Shown piece by piece: positions 1 through 6,550 of a stretch of 64,000 nucleotides of DNA. Under the pieces are notes generated by a model that saw only the letters and a list, made by a program, of their open reading frames with translations, ran no database searches and had not been told where the DNA came from. Location: NCBI GenBank assembly GCA_002746935.1, contig PDRW01000024.1:1-64000 (forward strand). The letters are read 5' to 3'. The stretch's first letter is position 1, and each line of letters starts with the position of its first letter. This DNA comes from Rhodobacterales bacterium. Lineage in GTDB: Bacteria > Pseudomonadota > Alphaproteobacteria > Rhodobacterales > Rhodobacteraceae. Made by a program: the position numbers and the translations under genes.

Positions 1-129
1 CCAGAACACGGCTTCAAGAAAAAGCCTGTTGTCCTTCGCCGTCACGCCACAGTCGCTGGCTTTCCCCGGCAGATGCGGCTCAAGCTTGATCCAAAGACGA
101 TCCGTGACCACAGAACGCTGCTCGTCCAC
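1..129 (-). CDS. IS5-family transposase, N-terminal part (cut by window edge)
   Basis: Read on the minus strand from a GTG at 129, which directly follows an in-frame TGA, this gives 43 residues beginning VDEQRSVVTDRLWIKLEPHL and running off the window at position 1. The DRLWxxLEPHLPG block followed by TAKDNRLFLEAVFW is the usual opening of IS5-type (IS427-like) DDE transposases. The bases just upstream, around 150-175, probably contain the element's terminal inverted repeat, but the other end is outside the window so it cannot be confirmed. Whether the element is complete is unknown. Confidence 0.7.
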   Translation of the reverse strand, partial: MDEQRSVVTDRLWIKLEPHLPGKASDCGVTAKDNRLFLEAVFW

Positions 130-225
130 TCAGGCCTCCCTTTTGGGACTCTGAATCACAAAACAGGGCACATGGAAATCATAATTGTCCACGGGCCCTG
201 GAGTGGCCTGCGTAAATGGGGGCAA

Positions 226-276
226 GCCCGGGGGCGCTGCCCCCGGACCCCCGGAGTATTTGACCCAGGAAAAAGA
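226..276 (+). repeat. Dispersed repeat family A, copy 1
   Basis: GC-rich inverted part (CCCGGGGGCGCTGCCCCCGG) followed by ACCCCCGGAGTATTT and a purine-rich CCAGGAAAAAGAG tail. The same block recurs at 11170, 19269, 21013, 24941, 34474, 41415 and 50199. It is always between genes. I recognise this as a common Rhodobacteraceae intergenic repeat; its function is not known to me. Confidence 0.85.
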
Positions 277-317
277 GACGACAGGGCTCGCGGGTCGGGT
301 GGCGTGGCAACTTGAAG

Positions 318-408
318 CATGTCGCGCAAAAGTGGGCAGCGGTTTTGCGCTTTTCGACATGCGACAACAAACCCGAACATGTCGCGCAAAGTGGGCGGCG
401 GTTTTCGG
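318..408 (+). repeat. Dispersed repeat family B, two tandem copies
   Basis: Two diverged copies (318-355 and 378-408) of a block reading CATGTCGCGCAAAAGTGGGC and then a GCGGTTTTGCGC-like end. Reverse-oriented relatives occur at 5323-5356, 19381-19418, 24878-24913 and 55493-55526. Together with repeat A it fills the gap between the IS5 fragment and the flavin reductase; I see no gene in 130-487. Confidence 0.7.
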
Positions 409-487
409 GGTCAGCACAGGCGACCGCAAGCCGGCAGAACCGTGCGCTTTGCCGATCTGCACCCGCCGGCCAGTGCGCCCGCCCTGT

Positions 488-985
488 TCAGGTCGGCACG
501 AAATGGCCGTAGTCCGAGTCGAGAAATACCCGGACCTCCGCTTCGGGCTCGGTGGTGACCCGCTCGACCTGACCGATCAGGACCGAATGGTCACCGGCGT
601 CGAACCGGTCGCGCAAGCGGCATTCGAACCGCGCCGGGCAGCCGGAGATCAGCGGCACCCCTTGTTCGGACGGCGCCCAATCGCAGTGTTCGAACGCCTC
701 GGCGGTATTGGCGAAGCCCCAGGTCACCGCGTCCTGGCCGGTGCCCATCACATGGAGCGCGAAATGCCCGGCGGCGACGAAGCTGTCGTGGCGTTGCGAG
801 AGCTTCGCCGGGCACCACAGCAAAAGCGGCGGGTCGAGCGAGACGGCGGTGAAACTGTTGGCGGTGATACCGATCGGCCCGCGCTCGCTCATCGCTGTGA
901 CCACGGTCACGCCGGTTGCAAACCGGCCGAAGGCCGCACGCAAGGCACGTCCGGTGCCGGTCCCTGGAATGAAGCTTTCTGCCAT
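488..985 (-). CDS. Flavin reductase family protein (FMN-binding split barrel)
   Basis: 165 residues, the normal length for the HpaC/DIM6-like flavin reductase domain. The sequence shows the family pattern GRFATGVTVVTA near residue 20, then ITANSFTAVSLDPPLLLWC, then a central HVMG block and a C-terminal HSVLIGQVERV strand. Such proteins use NAD(P)H to reduce FMN or FAD and often supply a two-component monooxygenase, but no oxygenase gene lies next to it, so the partner is unknown. I chose the ATG at 985, because the domain begins there; an open frame continues upstream to 1162 without homology. Confidence 0.85.
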   Translation of the reverse strand: MAESFIPGTGTGRALRAAFGRFATGVTVVTAMSERGPIGITANSFTAVSLDPPLLLWCPAKLSQRHDSFVAAGHFALHVMGTGQDAVTWGFANTAEAFEHCDWAPSEQGVPLISGCPARFECRLRDRFDAGDHSVLIGQVERVTTEPEAEVRVFLDSDYGHFVPT

Positions 986-1277
986 GACGCGCCCTCTGTT
1001 TTGCGAAACCCTAGACCTGCCCGGCGCCAGAGAAAAGCGCAAATTCCAGGGGCCAGGGGCAAGGGCGCCGGATGTCTGCCCCGGGCACCTGCCAGGCGCC
1101 GGACGGGTGGCCGGGTGACCGTATCCCGTTCCGCGCGCCTCCCGGGCAGACATCGCCGTCACGCGCGGTCGCGGTCCGGCCCGGCACCTCCTGCTCCGGT
1201 TCAGGCATCAGACTTGTGGCCATCCAGAGGCCAGCGATCCCACACGCGGCTTGCAGCTTCGGCAGCATGAAAACCCG

Positions 1278-1415
1278 TCAGCAAAAAAGAAACCAACCAG
1301 CAGAATGAACCAGGTAGTTTACGGCCGCGCCGAAAAGGATCCACAAATACAAAATGCGGTATTCTGAACACCCCGGGTCTCTTTTCAGATCCGGTCCGCT
1401 GCTCAGGTCTGCCAC
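1278..1415 (-). CDS. Possible 45-residue single-pass membrane peptide
   Basis: A short minus-strand frame starts at GTG 1415, seven bases after AAGAGGAG, a good ribosome binding site, and ends at TGA 1278. It encodes a polar N-terminal half (VADLSSGPDLKRDPG) and one hydrophobic helix, YRILYLWILFGAAVNYLVH, ending SAGWFLFC. No ATG is available in frame. The segment is lower in GC than the rest of the window. I know no homologue; the NYLVH string also occurs in the membrane protein at 1939-2526, which may be chance. The flanks 986-1277 and 1416-1629 hold nothing I can recognise. Confidence 0.3.
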   Translation of the reverse strand: MADLSSGPDLKRDPGCSEYRILYLWILFGAAVNYLVHSAGWFLFC

Positions 1416-1629
1416 TTCATGCTCCTCTTGATGAATGGCGGCTCACTTCAGTCAAGGAAACCGCGCAGCGTCTCCAGTTATTGTCAGGAAAGTGCTGTGC
1501 TTGCCGAGTTGGGCCGGAACTTTCTAAATATCCGTCTTCCTCAAGGCCTGATTTCTTTCCATCCCCGGTCTTTTTCACCAACGTGTTTGCGAGGATGAGC
1601 CGCTTTAGAGCGTTATGCGAAAAACCTGA

Positions 1630-1676
1630 ATCACCTGACGCTTCCTGAAATCATGGATTTCAACGCGTCAGGTGAT
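1630..1676. other. Long near-perfect hairpin
   Basis: Arms ATCACCTGACGC (1630-1641) and GCGTCAGGTGAT (1665-1676) pair perfectly over 12 bases. Inside them TGAAATC and GATTTCA pair again around the loop ATG, so the whole 47 bases can fold into one extended stem with a small bulge. It lies just downstream of the IS110 remnant. It may be a terminator, an insertion-sequence end or a palindromic element; there is no T tract on either side. Confidence 0.6.
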
Positions 1677-1943
1677 GCTCTTTGTGTCTGGTATTTCGTC
1701 AAACGCTTTAAAATGATTGCCATGAGGGCGACTTTGGAGGGTTTGCCTGCGGCTTTCTTGCGGTCGTATTGTGCTTTCATATCCGGCTTGAAGCGTACGG
1801 CAACCACGGCGGGCATGTAGAGGGCGTCGCGCAGGGGTTTTCTGCCGCCCTGGATGACGGCGTGTCCGCGCCATCGGCCCGATTGACGGGTGATCGGGGC
1901 GAGGCCGGCGCGCGCGGCACGGACGGGTTGTAAACTCTTCAGT
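1631..1943 (-). pseudogene. IS110-family transposase remnant (C-terminal part)
   Basis: Minus-strand translation from about 1943 gives RAARAGLAPITRQSGRWRGH, then VIQGGRKPLRDALYMPAVVA and KPSKVALMAI, which is the conserved C-terminal (Transposase_20) region of IS110-type transposases. Upstream the frame is closed by two TGA codons, so the N-terminal DEDD half is gone. The homology also stops at about 1715; the last residues to the stop at 1631 do not match the family. The left junction falls exactly at the end of the membrane protein gene at 1939. Confidence 0.75.
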
Positions 1944-2526
1944 CGTCAGTGTCATTTCGCTCTCTCTTCTCTCCAGCATTGATCGGGTCGTACCGATGAC
2001 GAATATGGTAGTTCATTGCTTCGGGGAAGAGGAACATGCCAAGAAACCCTTCCAAGGTAAGCAGAGTTGGAAACGTTATATACAGCGCCTGCAGCCCGAA
2101 TGGCAAGCCGCCCAGCCTTTTGTTCTCGTGGAATATGATACTTGAACTTTCTGGCAACCATCGGTTTACCGCCAGAGCGAAAGCAAAAATGAGCAGAAAA
2201 AAGAAACCTGCATGTTCGAGCTCCCGATCGTGCAGAAGCTTCAGCCAAACGAGCAATCGCCGTGCCAGCAAGAGCAGGATCAGCGCCCCCGTCGGAAATG
2301 CCAAAACGACGATTAAAGTCATGAAGCTCGGGTAGGCATCGGCAAATGGTCGGTAATAATCGGTTGCGCGCATCCGCTCCGCGTCGATCTGAATGCTCTT
2401 CGGAAGAATCAGTTGAGAGATTTCTTCCGGGACCGGTGCAAATCCGAACACATGCACCAGGTAGTTCAAAGATAAAACCAGAGCAACGACCAGGATAATG
2501 AGTCTGTCACGTTTGCATGCTACCAT
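1939..2526 (-). CDS. Hypothetical integral membrane protein
   Basis: 195 residues from ATG 2526, preceded by GGGAGAG at a suitable distance; upstream frame to 2694 lacks a binding site and membrane character. I see an N-terminal helix (LIILVVALVLSLNYLVHVFG), a helix near residue 80 (FMTLIVVLAFPTGALILLLL), one near 115 (FFFLLIFAFALAV) and a weaker hydrophobic stretch near 150, so four spans are likely. The gene is clearly lower in GC than its neighbours. Its stop codon lies within the first bases of the IS110 remnant, so the native C-terminus may have been replaced. I do not recognise a family. Confidence 0.6.
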   Translation of the reverse strand: MVACKRDRLIILVVALVLSLNYLVHVFGFAPVPEEISQLILPKSIQIDAERMRATDYYRPFADAYPSFMTLIVVLAFPTGALILLLLARRLLVWLKLLHDRELEHAGFFFLLIFAFALAVNRWLPESSSIIFHENKRLGGLPFGLQALYITFPTLLTLEGFLGMFLFPEAMNYHIRHRYDPINAGEKRERNDTDD

Positions 2527-3055
2527 TCTACTCTCCCTGCCTATGCCGGACCTCTGCGCAATGTCTTCCGTGAGAAAGCATTGCAGACAGATGTGTCTTC
2601 CGAATTGCCGGAACTGTTTTCGAGGGCGCAAACCGAGACCCGATGCACGCTGCACGCGAGCATCGCCCGCGGAAGCCACAGGCCGGGAATTCACGATTGT
2701 TCGAACGAGGTGAGAACATCACACCAGACCACTCAGGCCCTGAAGCCTGCCAAACTGCCCTCACCTTATGCGTGCAGGTTAGTTAGTGAGATGTACCTGT
2801 CAAGCCGGAAGCGTCGCCCGCAAACATGTGGAACAGCCGGCTTCGCAAGAGCCTGACAGAAGGAGTGATGGCTATCATGTTTTCTCAAGCGGGGTTTCCG
2901 GCCAGGCGGAGGTGCGGTCCACGGCCCGGCGGCGGGATGGCATCCGGCAGGCGCGCTTGTGGTCAGGCGGCGGCCGGCCTGTGCCACCCTGTGCCGGGTT
3001 TGCCCGGAGACGGAGCAAACCTGCCGAATTCACACAGCCCGTTTCCGATCGGCCT
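2527..3055. other. Intergenic region with no recognised gene
   Basis: 529 bases between the membrane protein and the BigR-type regulator. Short frames exist, one with AGAAGGAG before an ATG at 2870, but its product (rich in Pro, Gly, Arg) shows no domain. Nothing else can be supported. Confidence 0.5.
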
Positions 3056-3409
3056 CTAACGCGGCTGAGGCTGCTGCGGCAGCGTGCAGAACATCTCGTA
3101 GATGGTTTCGAGAATCCGGCGCGGGCGGTCGTCGGCCAGCGAATAGTAGATCGCCTTGCCCTCGCGGCGTGGCGAAACGAGCCCCTCCATCCTCAGCCGG
3201 GCCAGTTGCTGCGACACCGCCGCCTGGCGGGCGTGCAGCAGTTCCTCAAGCTCGGTGACGGATTTTTCGCCGGTCACCAGCGCGCAGAGGATCATCAGCC
3301 GCCCTTCGTGACTGATCGCCTTCAGCATGGCGGAGGCATCGCAAGCGGCGGCCATCATCTTGTCCATGTCTTCGTCGGACATGTCTTCGGTGATAACGGG
3401 TGTGGTCAT
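3056..3409 (-). CDS. bigR: ArsR-family persulfide-sensing repressor (BigR/SqrR type)
   Basis: 117 residues with a winged helix-turn-helix of the ArsR fold: LKAISHEGRLMILCALVTGE, then the recognition helix region RQAAVSQQLARLRMEGLVS and the wing RREGKAIYYSL. Cysteines fall at 23, 42 and 108. Cys42 and Cys108 match the pair that forms the di- or tetrasulfide switch in BigR and, shifted by one, in SqrR of Rhodobacter capsulatus; these proteins release DNA when sulfide or persulfide oxidises that pair. The divergent neighbour is a persulfide dioxygenase, the classic target, and a matching operator lies between them. I chose ATG 3409 because it gives the family length. Confidence 0.88.
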   Translation of the reverse strand: MTTPVITEDMSDEDMDKMMAAACDASAMLKAISHEGRLMILCALVTGEKSVTELEELLHARQAAVSQQLARLRMEGLVSPRREGKAIYYSLADDRPRRILETIYEMFCTLPQQPQPR

Positions 3410-3680
3410 GCGCCAACGGATCCCTTGAAATGCAACATGTCCATGCACATAGGCGAATGACGGGATGGGATCAATTCTCCGGCGGGGGCAAAACCCGCGC
3501 CAGGGGCGGAAACGGGCCGTTTCGCCCGGGCTGATGCGCCCCGTCCGGTTCACGCAGGATGAACGGCCCCGGACCGTCCGAAGGCTGCGGACTACGGCCC
3601 GGAGGCCACGCTGATTCGCATCTCCCACGCGCCTCCGCGGAGCCGCAGGCCCGGGAGGGCGGGTAACACCTCCGACAGAT

Positions 3681-3696
3681 ATTCAATTTCATGAAT
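3681..3696. promoter_or_regulatory. Probable BigR/SqrR operator
   Basis: ATTC-AATTTCAT-GAAT, a perfect match to the ATTC-N8-GAAT motif I recall for SqrR, in an AT-rich patch inside an otherwise very GC-rich spacer. It lies 272 bases before the regulator start and 188 before the dioxygenase start, so it can serve both directions and predicts autoregulation. Confidence 0.75.
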
Positions 3697-3737
3697 GTAA
3701 AGGCTTGCGCGCGGCCCGGCGCGTTCCTAGATCAGCC

Positions 3738-3835
3738 TCAACGCCTGGCGCGGGCGCGCGAGGCACGCCATAGCGTGGGCGGCGCCCGATGCAAATAATA
3801 TGTCAACGCCTGGCGCGGGCGCGCGAGGCACGCCA
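3738..3835 (+). repeat. 33-bp direct repeat in the leader of the persulfide dioxygenase gene
   Basis: The 33 bases at 3738-3770 recur exactly at 3803-3835 (both start TCAACGCCTGGCGCGGGC), a period of 65. The copies flank a short AT-rich stretch with GCAAATAATATG. They lie between the operator and the ATG at 3884. Confidence 0.85.
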
Positions 3836-3883
3836 CCCCCGGGGCGAAGGTCCGAACCCTGCCCCCCCCAGGAGGAAGACCCC

Positions 3884-4780
3884 ATGCAAGACCCTGCCAG
3901 TACCCCGCCCGGCCCGGCGCGCAATCCCGAAGTCACCGCCTTTTTCGACGCGCAGACCAACACGATCTCCTATGTGGTAAAGGATCCGGCTTCGACCGCC
4001 TGCGCGGTGATCGACCCGGTCATGGACATCGACTATGCCGCCGGGCGTATCACGTCCGAACATGCCGACGAGATCATTGCCCATATCCGCGCCAACGGGC
4101 TGACCCTCGAATGGCTGATCGAGACCCATGTGCACGCCGACCACCTCTCCGCCGCGCCCCATATCCAGGAGAAGCTCGGCGGCCGGATCGGCATTGGCGC
4201 GCAGATCACCGTGGTGCAGGAGACCTTCGGCAAGGTGTTCAACGAGGGCACCGCGTTTCAGCGCGACGGGTCGCAGTTCGATGCACTGTTTCAGGATGGC
4301 GACCGCTACCGGATCGGCAATCTGGAGGCGCGGGCGATTCATACGCCGGGGCATACGCCCGCCTGCATGACCCATATCGTGGGCGATGCCGCCTTCGTCG
4401 GCGACACGCTGTTCATGCCCGACGGCGGTTCGGCCCGGACCGACTTTCCAGGGGGCGACGCGGGCACGCTGTACGATTCGATCCAGAAGATTCTGGCGCT
4501 CCCCGACGAGACCCGCCTGTTCATGTGCCACGACTACGCGCCGGAGGGGCGCGACATCCGCTGGGAGACCACGGTAGGCGAGCAGAAAGCCGGCAATATC
4601 CATGTGGGCGGCGGGGTGACGCGGGAGGATTTCGTCAAGTTCCGCAACGCCCGCGACGCGACTCTCAGGATGCCGCAGCTGATCATCCCGTCCTTGCAGG
4701 TCAACATGCGCGCGGGCGCGATGCCGCCGGCGGACAAAGAGGGCGACGTATTCTTCAAGGTGCCGGTCAACAAGCTCTGA
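3884..4780 (+). CDS. blh: Persulfide dioxygenase, metallo-beta-lactamase fold (Blh/ETHE1 type)
   Basis: 298 residues. The beta-lactamase-fold signature THVHADH gives metal ligands His82, His84 and the Asp86-His87 pair; further expected ligands are in HTPGHTPA (His157), FVGDTLF (Asp174) and CHDY (His216). ETHE1-type enzymes use a single iron to oxidise glutathione persulfide to sulfite, and the ARTDFPGGDAGTLYDSI block is typical of the bacterial form linked to BigR. AGGAGGAAG lies just before ATG 3884; an open frame extends back to 3800 but without similarity. With the divergent repressor it forms a two-gene sulfide or persulfide detoxification unit; no rhodanese, sqr or permease follows. Confidence 0.88.
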   Translation: MQDPASTPPGPARNPEVTAFFDAQTNTISYVVKDPASTACAVIDPVMDIDYAAGRITSEHADEIIAHIRANGLTLEWLIETHVHADHLSAAPHIQEKLGGRIGIGAQITVVQETFGKVFNEGTAFQRDGSQFDALFQDGDRYRIGNLEARAIHTPGHTPACMTHIVGDAAFVGDTLFMPDGGSARTDFPGGDAGTLYDSIQKILALPDETRLFMCHDYAPEGRDIRWETTVGEQKAGNIHVGGGVTREDFVKFRNARDATLRMPQLIIPSLQVNMRAGAMPPADKEGDVFFKVPVNKL

Positions 4781-4839
4781 CATCCGGGCCGGGATACCGC
4801 CTGCGACGGTTTTCGCCGCAGGCGTTGGGGTGCCCTTCA

Positions 4840-4888
4840 GGCCGGGTATGGAGAGCGCCCTTCGGGCCGGGTATGGAGAGCGCCCTTC
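4840..4888 (+). repeat. Tandem 25-bp repeat, two copies
   Basis: The unit beginning GGCCGGGTATGGAGAGCGCC occurs at 4840 and again at 4865, in the noncoding region after the persulfide dioxygenase gene. Confidence 0.8.
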
Positions 4889-4999
4889 GGGCGCGGGCAG
4901 CGATATTTCCGCTTCCGCGGCCCCCGCCCTGCCCCTTCGCCGGTTGCGCCGGATACCCCCGGCTGCTACCGCCGGGTCAATCGCTATGGCCGATAACAG

Positions 5000-5245
5000 G
5001 TGCAGGTTTCGGGCAAGACCCCCGTCGTCTTCACCGGCAGCGCCTCCGGGTTTGGCGAAGCGGTGGCACGGACCTTTGCCGCCCGGGGCGCGCCGGTCGC
5101 TCTGTTCAACCTCGATGCGGCACGCGGCGAGGCGGTTGCAGCAGAGATCGGCAGGGAGCTCGCCGGGCAGATGTGTCGGATCCGGCCAGCGTGCGCGCGG
5201 GTTTCGACGCGGTGCGCACCCGCCTCGACGGCGCAATCCGCATGG
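5000..5245 (+). pseudogene. Short-chain dehydrogenase/reductase, N-terminal fragment with frameshift
   Basis: From GTG 5000 the frame reads KTPVVFTGSASGFGEAVART, the cofactor-binding GxxxGxG of the SDR Rossmann fold, then RGAPVALFNLDAARGEAVAA. At about 5165 the homology moves to the next frame (DVSDPASVRAGFDAVRTRLDG) and ends near 5245. A gene of this family needs about 250 residues with a YxxxK active site, which is absent, so this is a frameshifted and truncated relic. The sequence then runs directly into a copy of repeat B. Confidence 0.75.
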
Positions 5246-5267
5246 CCCCGCGCCAGAGCTCGCCTCG

Positions 5268-5357
5268 CGTTCATCCACATTCACGCCACCTGCTCTGTCG
5301 TTTCCTTTTCCCATGCCGGAAGGCGCAAAACCGGGGCCGATCTGCGCGACATGCTCT
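5268..5357 (-). repeat. Dispersed repeat family B, long copy
   Basis: About 90 bases from the CATTCACGCCAC part to GCGCGACATGCTCTG, including the core GCGCAAAACCGGGGCCGA. The copy at 55438-55528 matches along most of this length, so the full repeat unit is larger than the core seen elsewhere. Confidence 0.7.
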
Positions 5358-5424
5358 GACACCTGAAACTTCGTTCGCCACCGGCAAGCGACTGCCCCGG
5401 TCACCACATGCCGTCTTTCCGCAT

Positions 5425-5456
5425 TTCCATTAGTCCGGAATACCGGACTAATGGAA
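5425..5456. promoter_or_regulatory. Perfect 14-bp inverted repeat, probable operator of a lost gene
   Basis: TTCCATTAGTCCGG, loop AATA, then CCGGACTAATGGAA. There is no T tract, so it looks more like a protein-binding site than a terminator. No intact gene starts on either side: the SDR relic lies before it and the 3' end of maiA after it. The rest of 5457-5795 holds no gene I can recognise. Confidence 0.6.
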
Positions 5457-5795
5457 TCTCTGTTTTATCATTTCAAACCAATGCTTTGAACTACCTTCTC
5501 CAGAGAGTTGCGACAAGGTGTTTACCCTTCGTCAACCAAACCGGTTCGCCCCGGGCAGCCCCCTGATCCCATTCAATTCGGCGCACGGTGGGTCTGTTGC
5601 CACCCCATGTTGTGCATCACCCGCCTCTCGACCCGGCTGAGCGGTCCGCTCTCGCTGGAGCTTGCCGCAGGGGAAATGTCCCGCAGTCCAGCCCCCCTGG
5701 CCAGACCCGGGCACCCATCTGCGCTCTTACCCGCCCCTTCCCGACCCCGGCGCCCGGAGCGCGCACCAGAGCCCAGCCGCACGGCCCGACCCCGC

Positions 5796-6443
5796 TCAGG
5801 ACGCGTCCGGCTGTTGCGCGGGCGCGGCCGAGGCGAATTCCGGCAGCACGTCCAGCGCCTCGAAGATCCGGGTGATCGTCGGATAGGGCGTCATGTCGAC
5901 CTCGAAGCGGCGGTTGTTCCACATCTGCGCATAGAGGCAGCAATCGGCATAGCCCGGGGCATCGCCATGGCAGAAGCGGCCGGTGTCGGGGCTTGCGGCC
6001 AGCATCGCTTCGAGCGGCGCGAAGGTGGTATGCACCCAATGGCCGAACCACGCCGTCTTAGCCGCATCGCCGCCGCCGGTGGCCTCGGCGTGGAAATTCA
6101 TCACCCGGAGGTTGTTCACCGGGTGGATCTCCAGCGCGATCATCTGCGCCAGCGCCCGCACCCGCGCCCGCGCCACCGGGCCTTCGGGGAGCAGCGGGCG
6201 CGCCGGATGGGCCTCGTCGAGCCATTCCATGATCGCCAGCGACTGGGTGAGCACGGTGCCATCCTCAAGCTCCAGCGCCGGCACCAGGCCCTGCGGGTTG
6301 AGGCTGGTATAGGGCGCGGCGCGATGCTCGCCTTTCACCAGATGCACGCCGATATACTCGTAGTCGAGCCCCTTGAGGTTCAGCGCGGCGCGCAGCCGGG
6401 TGGAGGTGGAGGAGCGGAAGTAGTTGTAGAGCTTGAGGGTCAT
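5796..6443 (-). CDS. maiA: Maleylacetoacetate isomerase (zeta-class glutathione S-transferase)
   Basis: 215 residues, the usual family length. The N-terminal thioredoxin fold starts MTLKLYNYFRSSTSTRLR, where SSTSTR corresponds to the active-site SSxS motif of zeta-class enzymes, followed by NLKGLDYEYIGVHL and LNPQGLVPALEL with the glutathione-binding cis-proline. The helical C-terminal domain has ALEIHPVNNLRV, typical of MaiA. It isomerises maleylacetoacetate to fumarylacetoacetate in tyrosine or homogentisate breakdown, using glutathione. No other genes of that pathway are in the window, so the role is from family alone. Start ATG 6443 fits the fold; the frame extends upstream without similarity. 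Confidence 0.85.
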   Translation of the reverse strand: MTLKLYNYFRSSTSTRLRAALNLKGLDYEYIGVHLVKGEHRAAPYTSLNPQGLVPALELEDGTVLTQSLAIMEWLDEAHPARPLLPEGPVARARVRALAQMIALEIHPVNNLRVMNFHAEATGGGDAAKTAWFGHWVHTTFAPLEAMLAASPDTGRFCHGDAPGYADCCLYAQMWNNRRFEVDMTPYPTITRIFEALDVLPEFASAAPAQQPDAS

Positions 6444-6550
6444 GCTGTGTCCCGGCGTTACTGTCTGGCACGAGACTGCCACGGGCGGCGGAAGGCTTTC
6501 AATGGGGCAGCGGTTGGGGCAGCGGCGCGACCCAGAAGCCGGGCTTCCGG

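Noticed and set aside
2826-3059. 77-codon plus-strand frame with a possible binding site near 2862
   Set aside because: The binding site is too close to its ATG, the product is composition-driven (Pro, Gly, Arg), and no similarity to anything known is visible.
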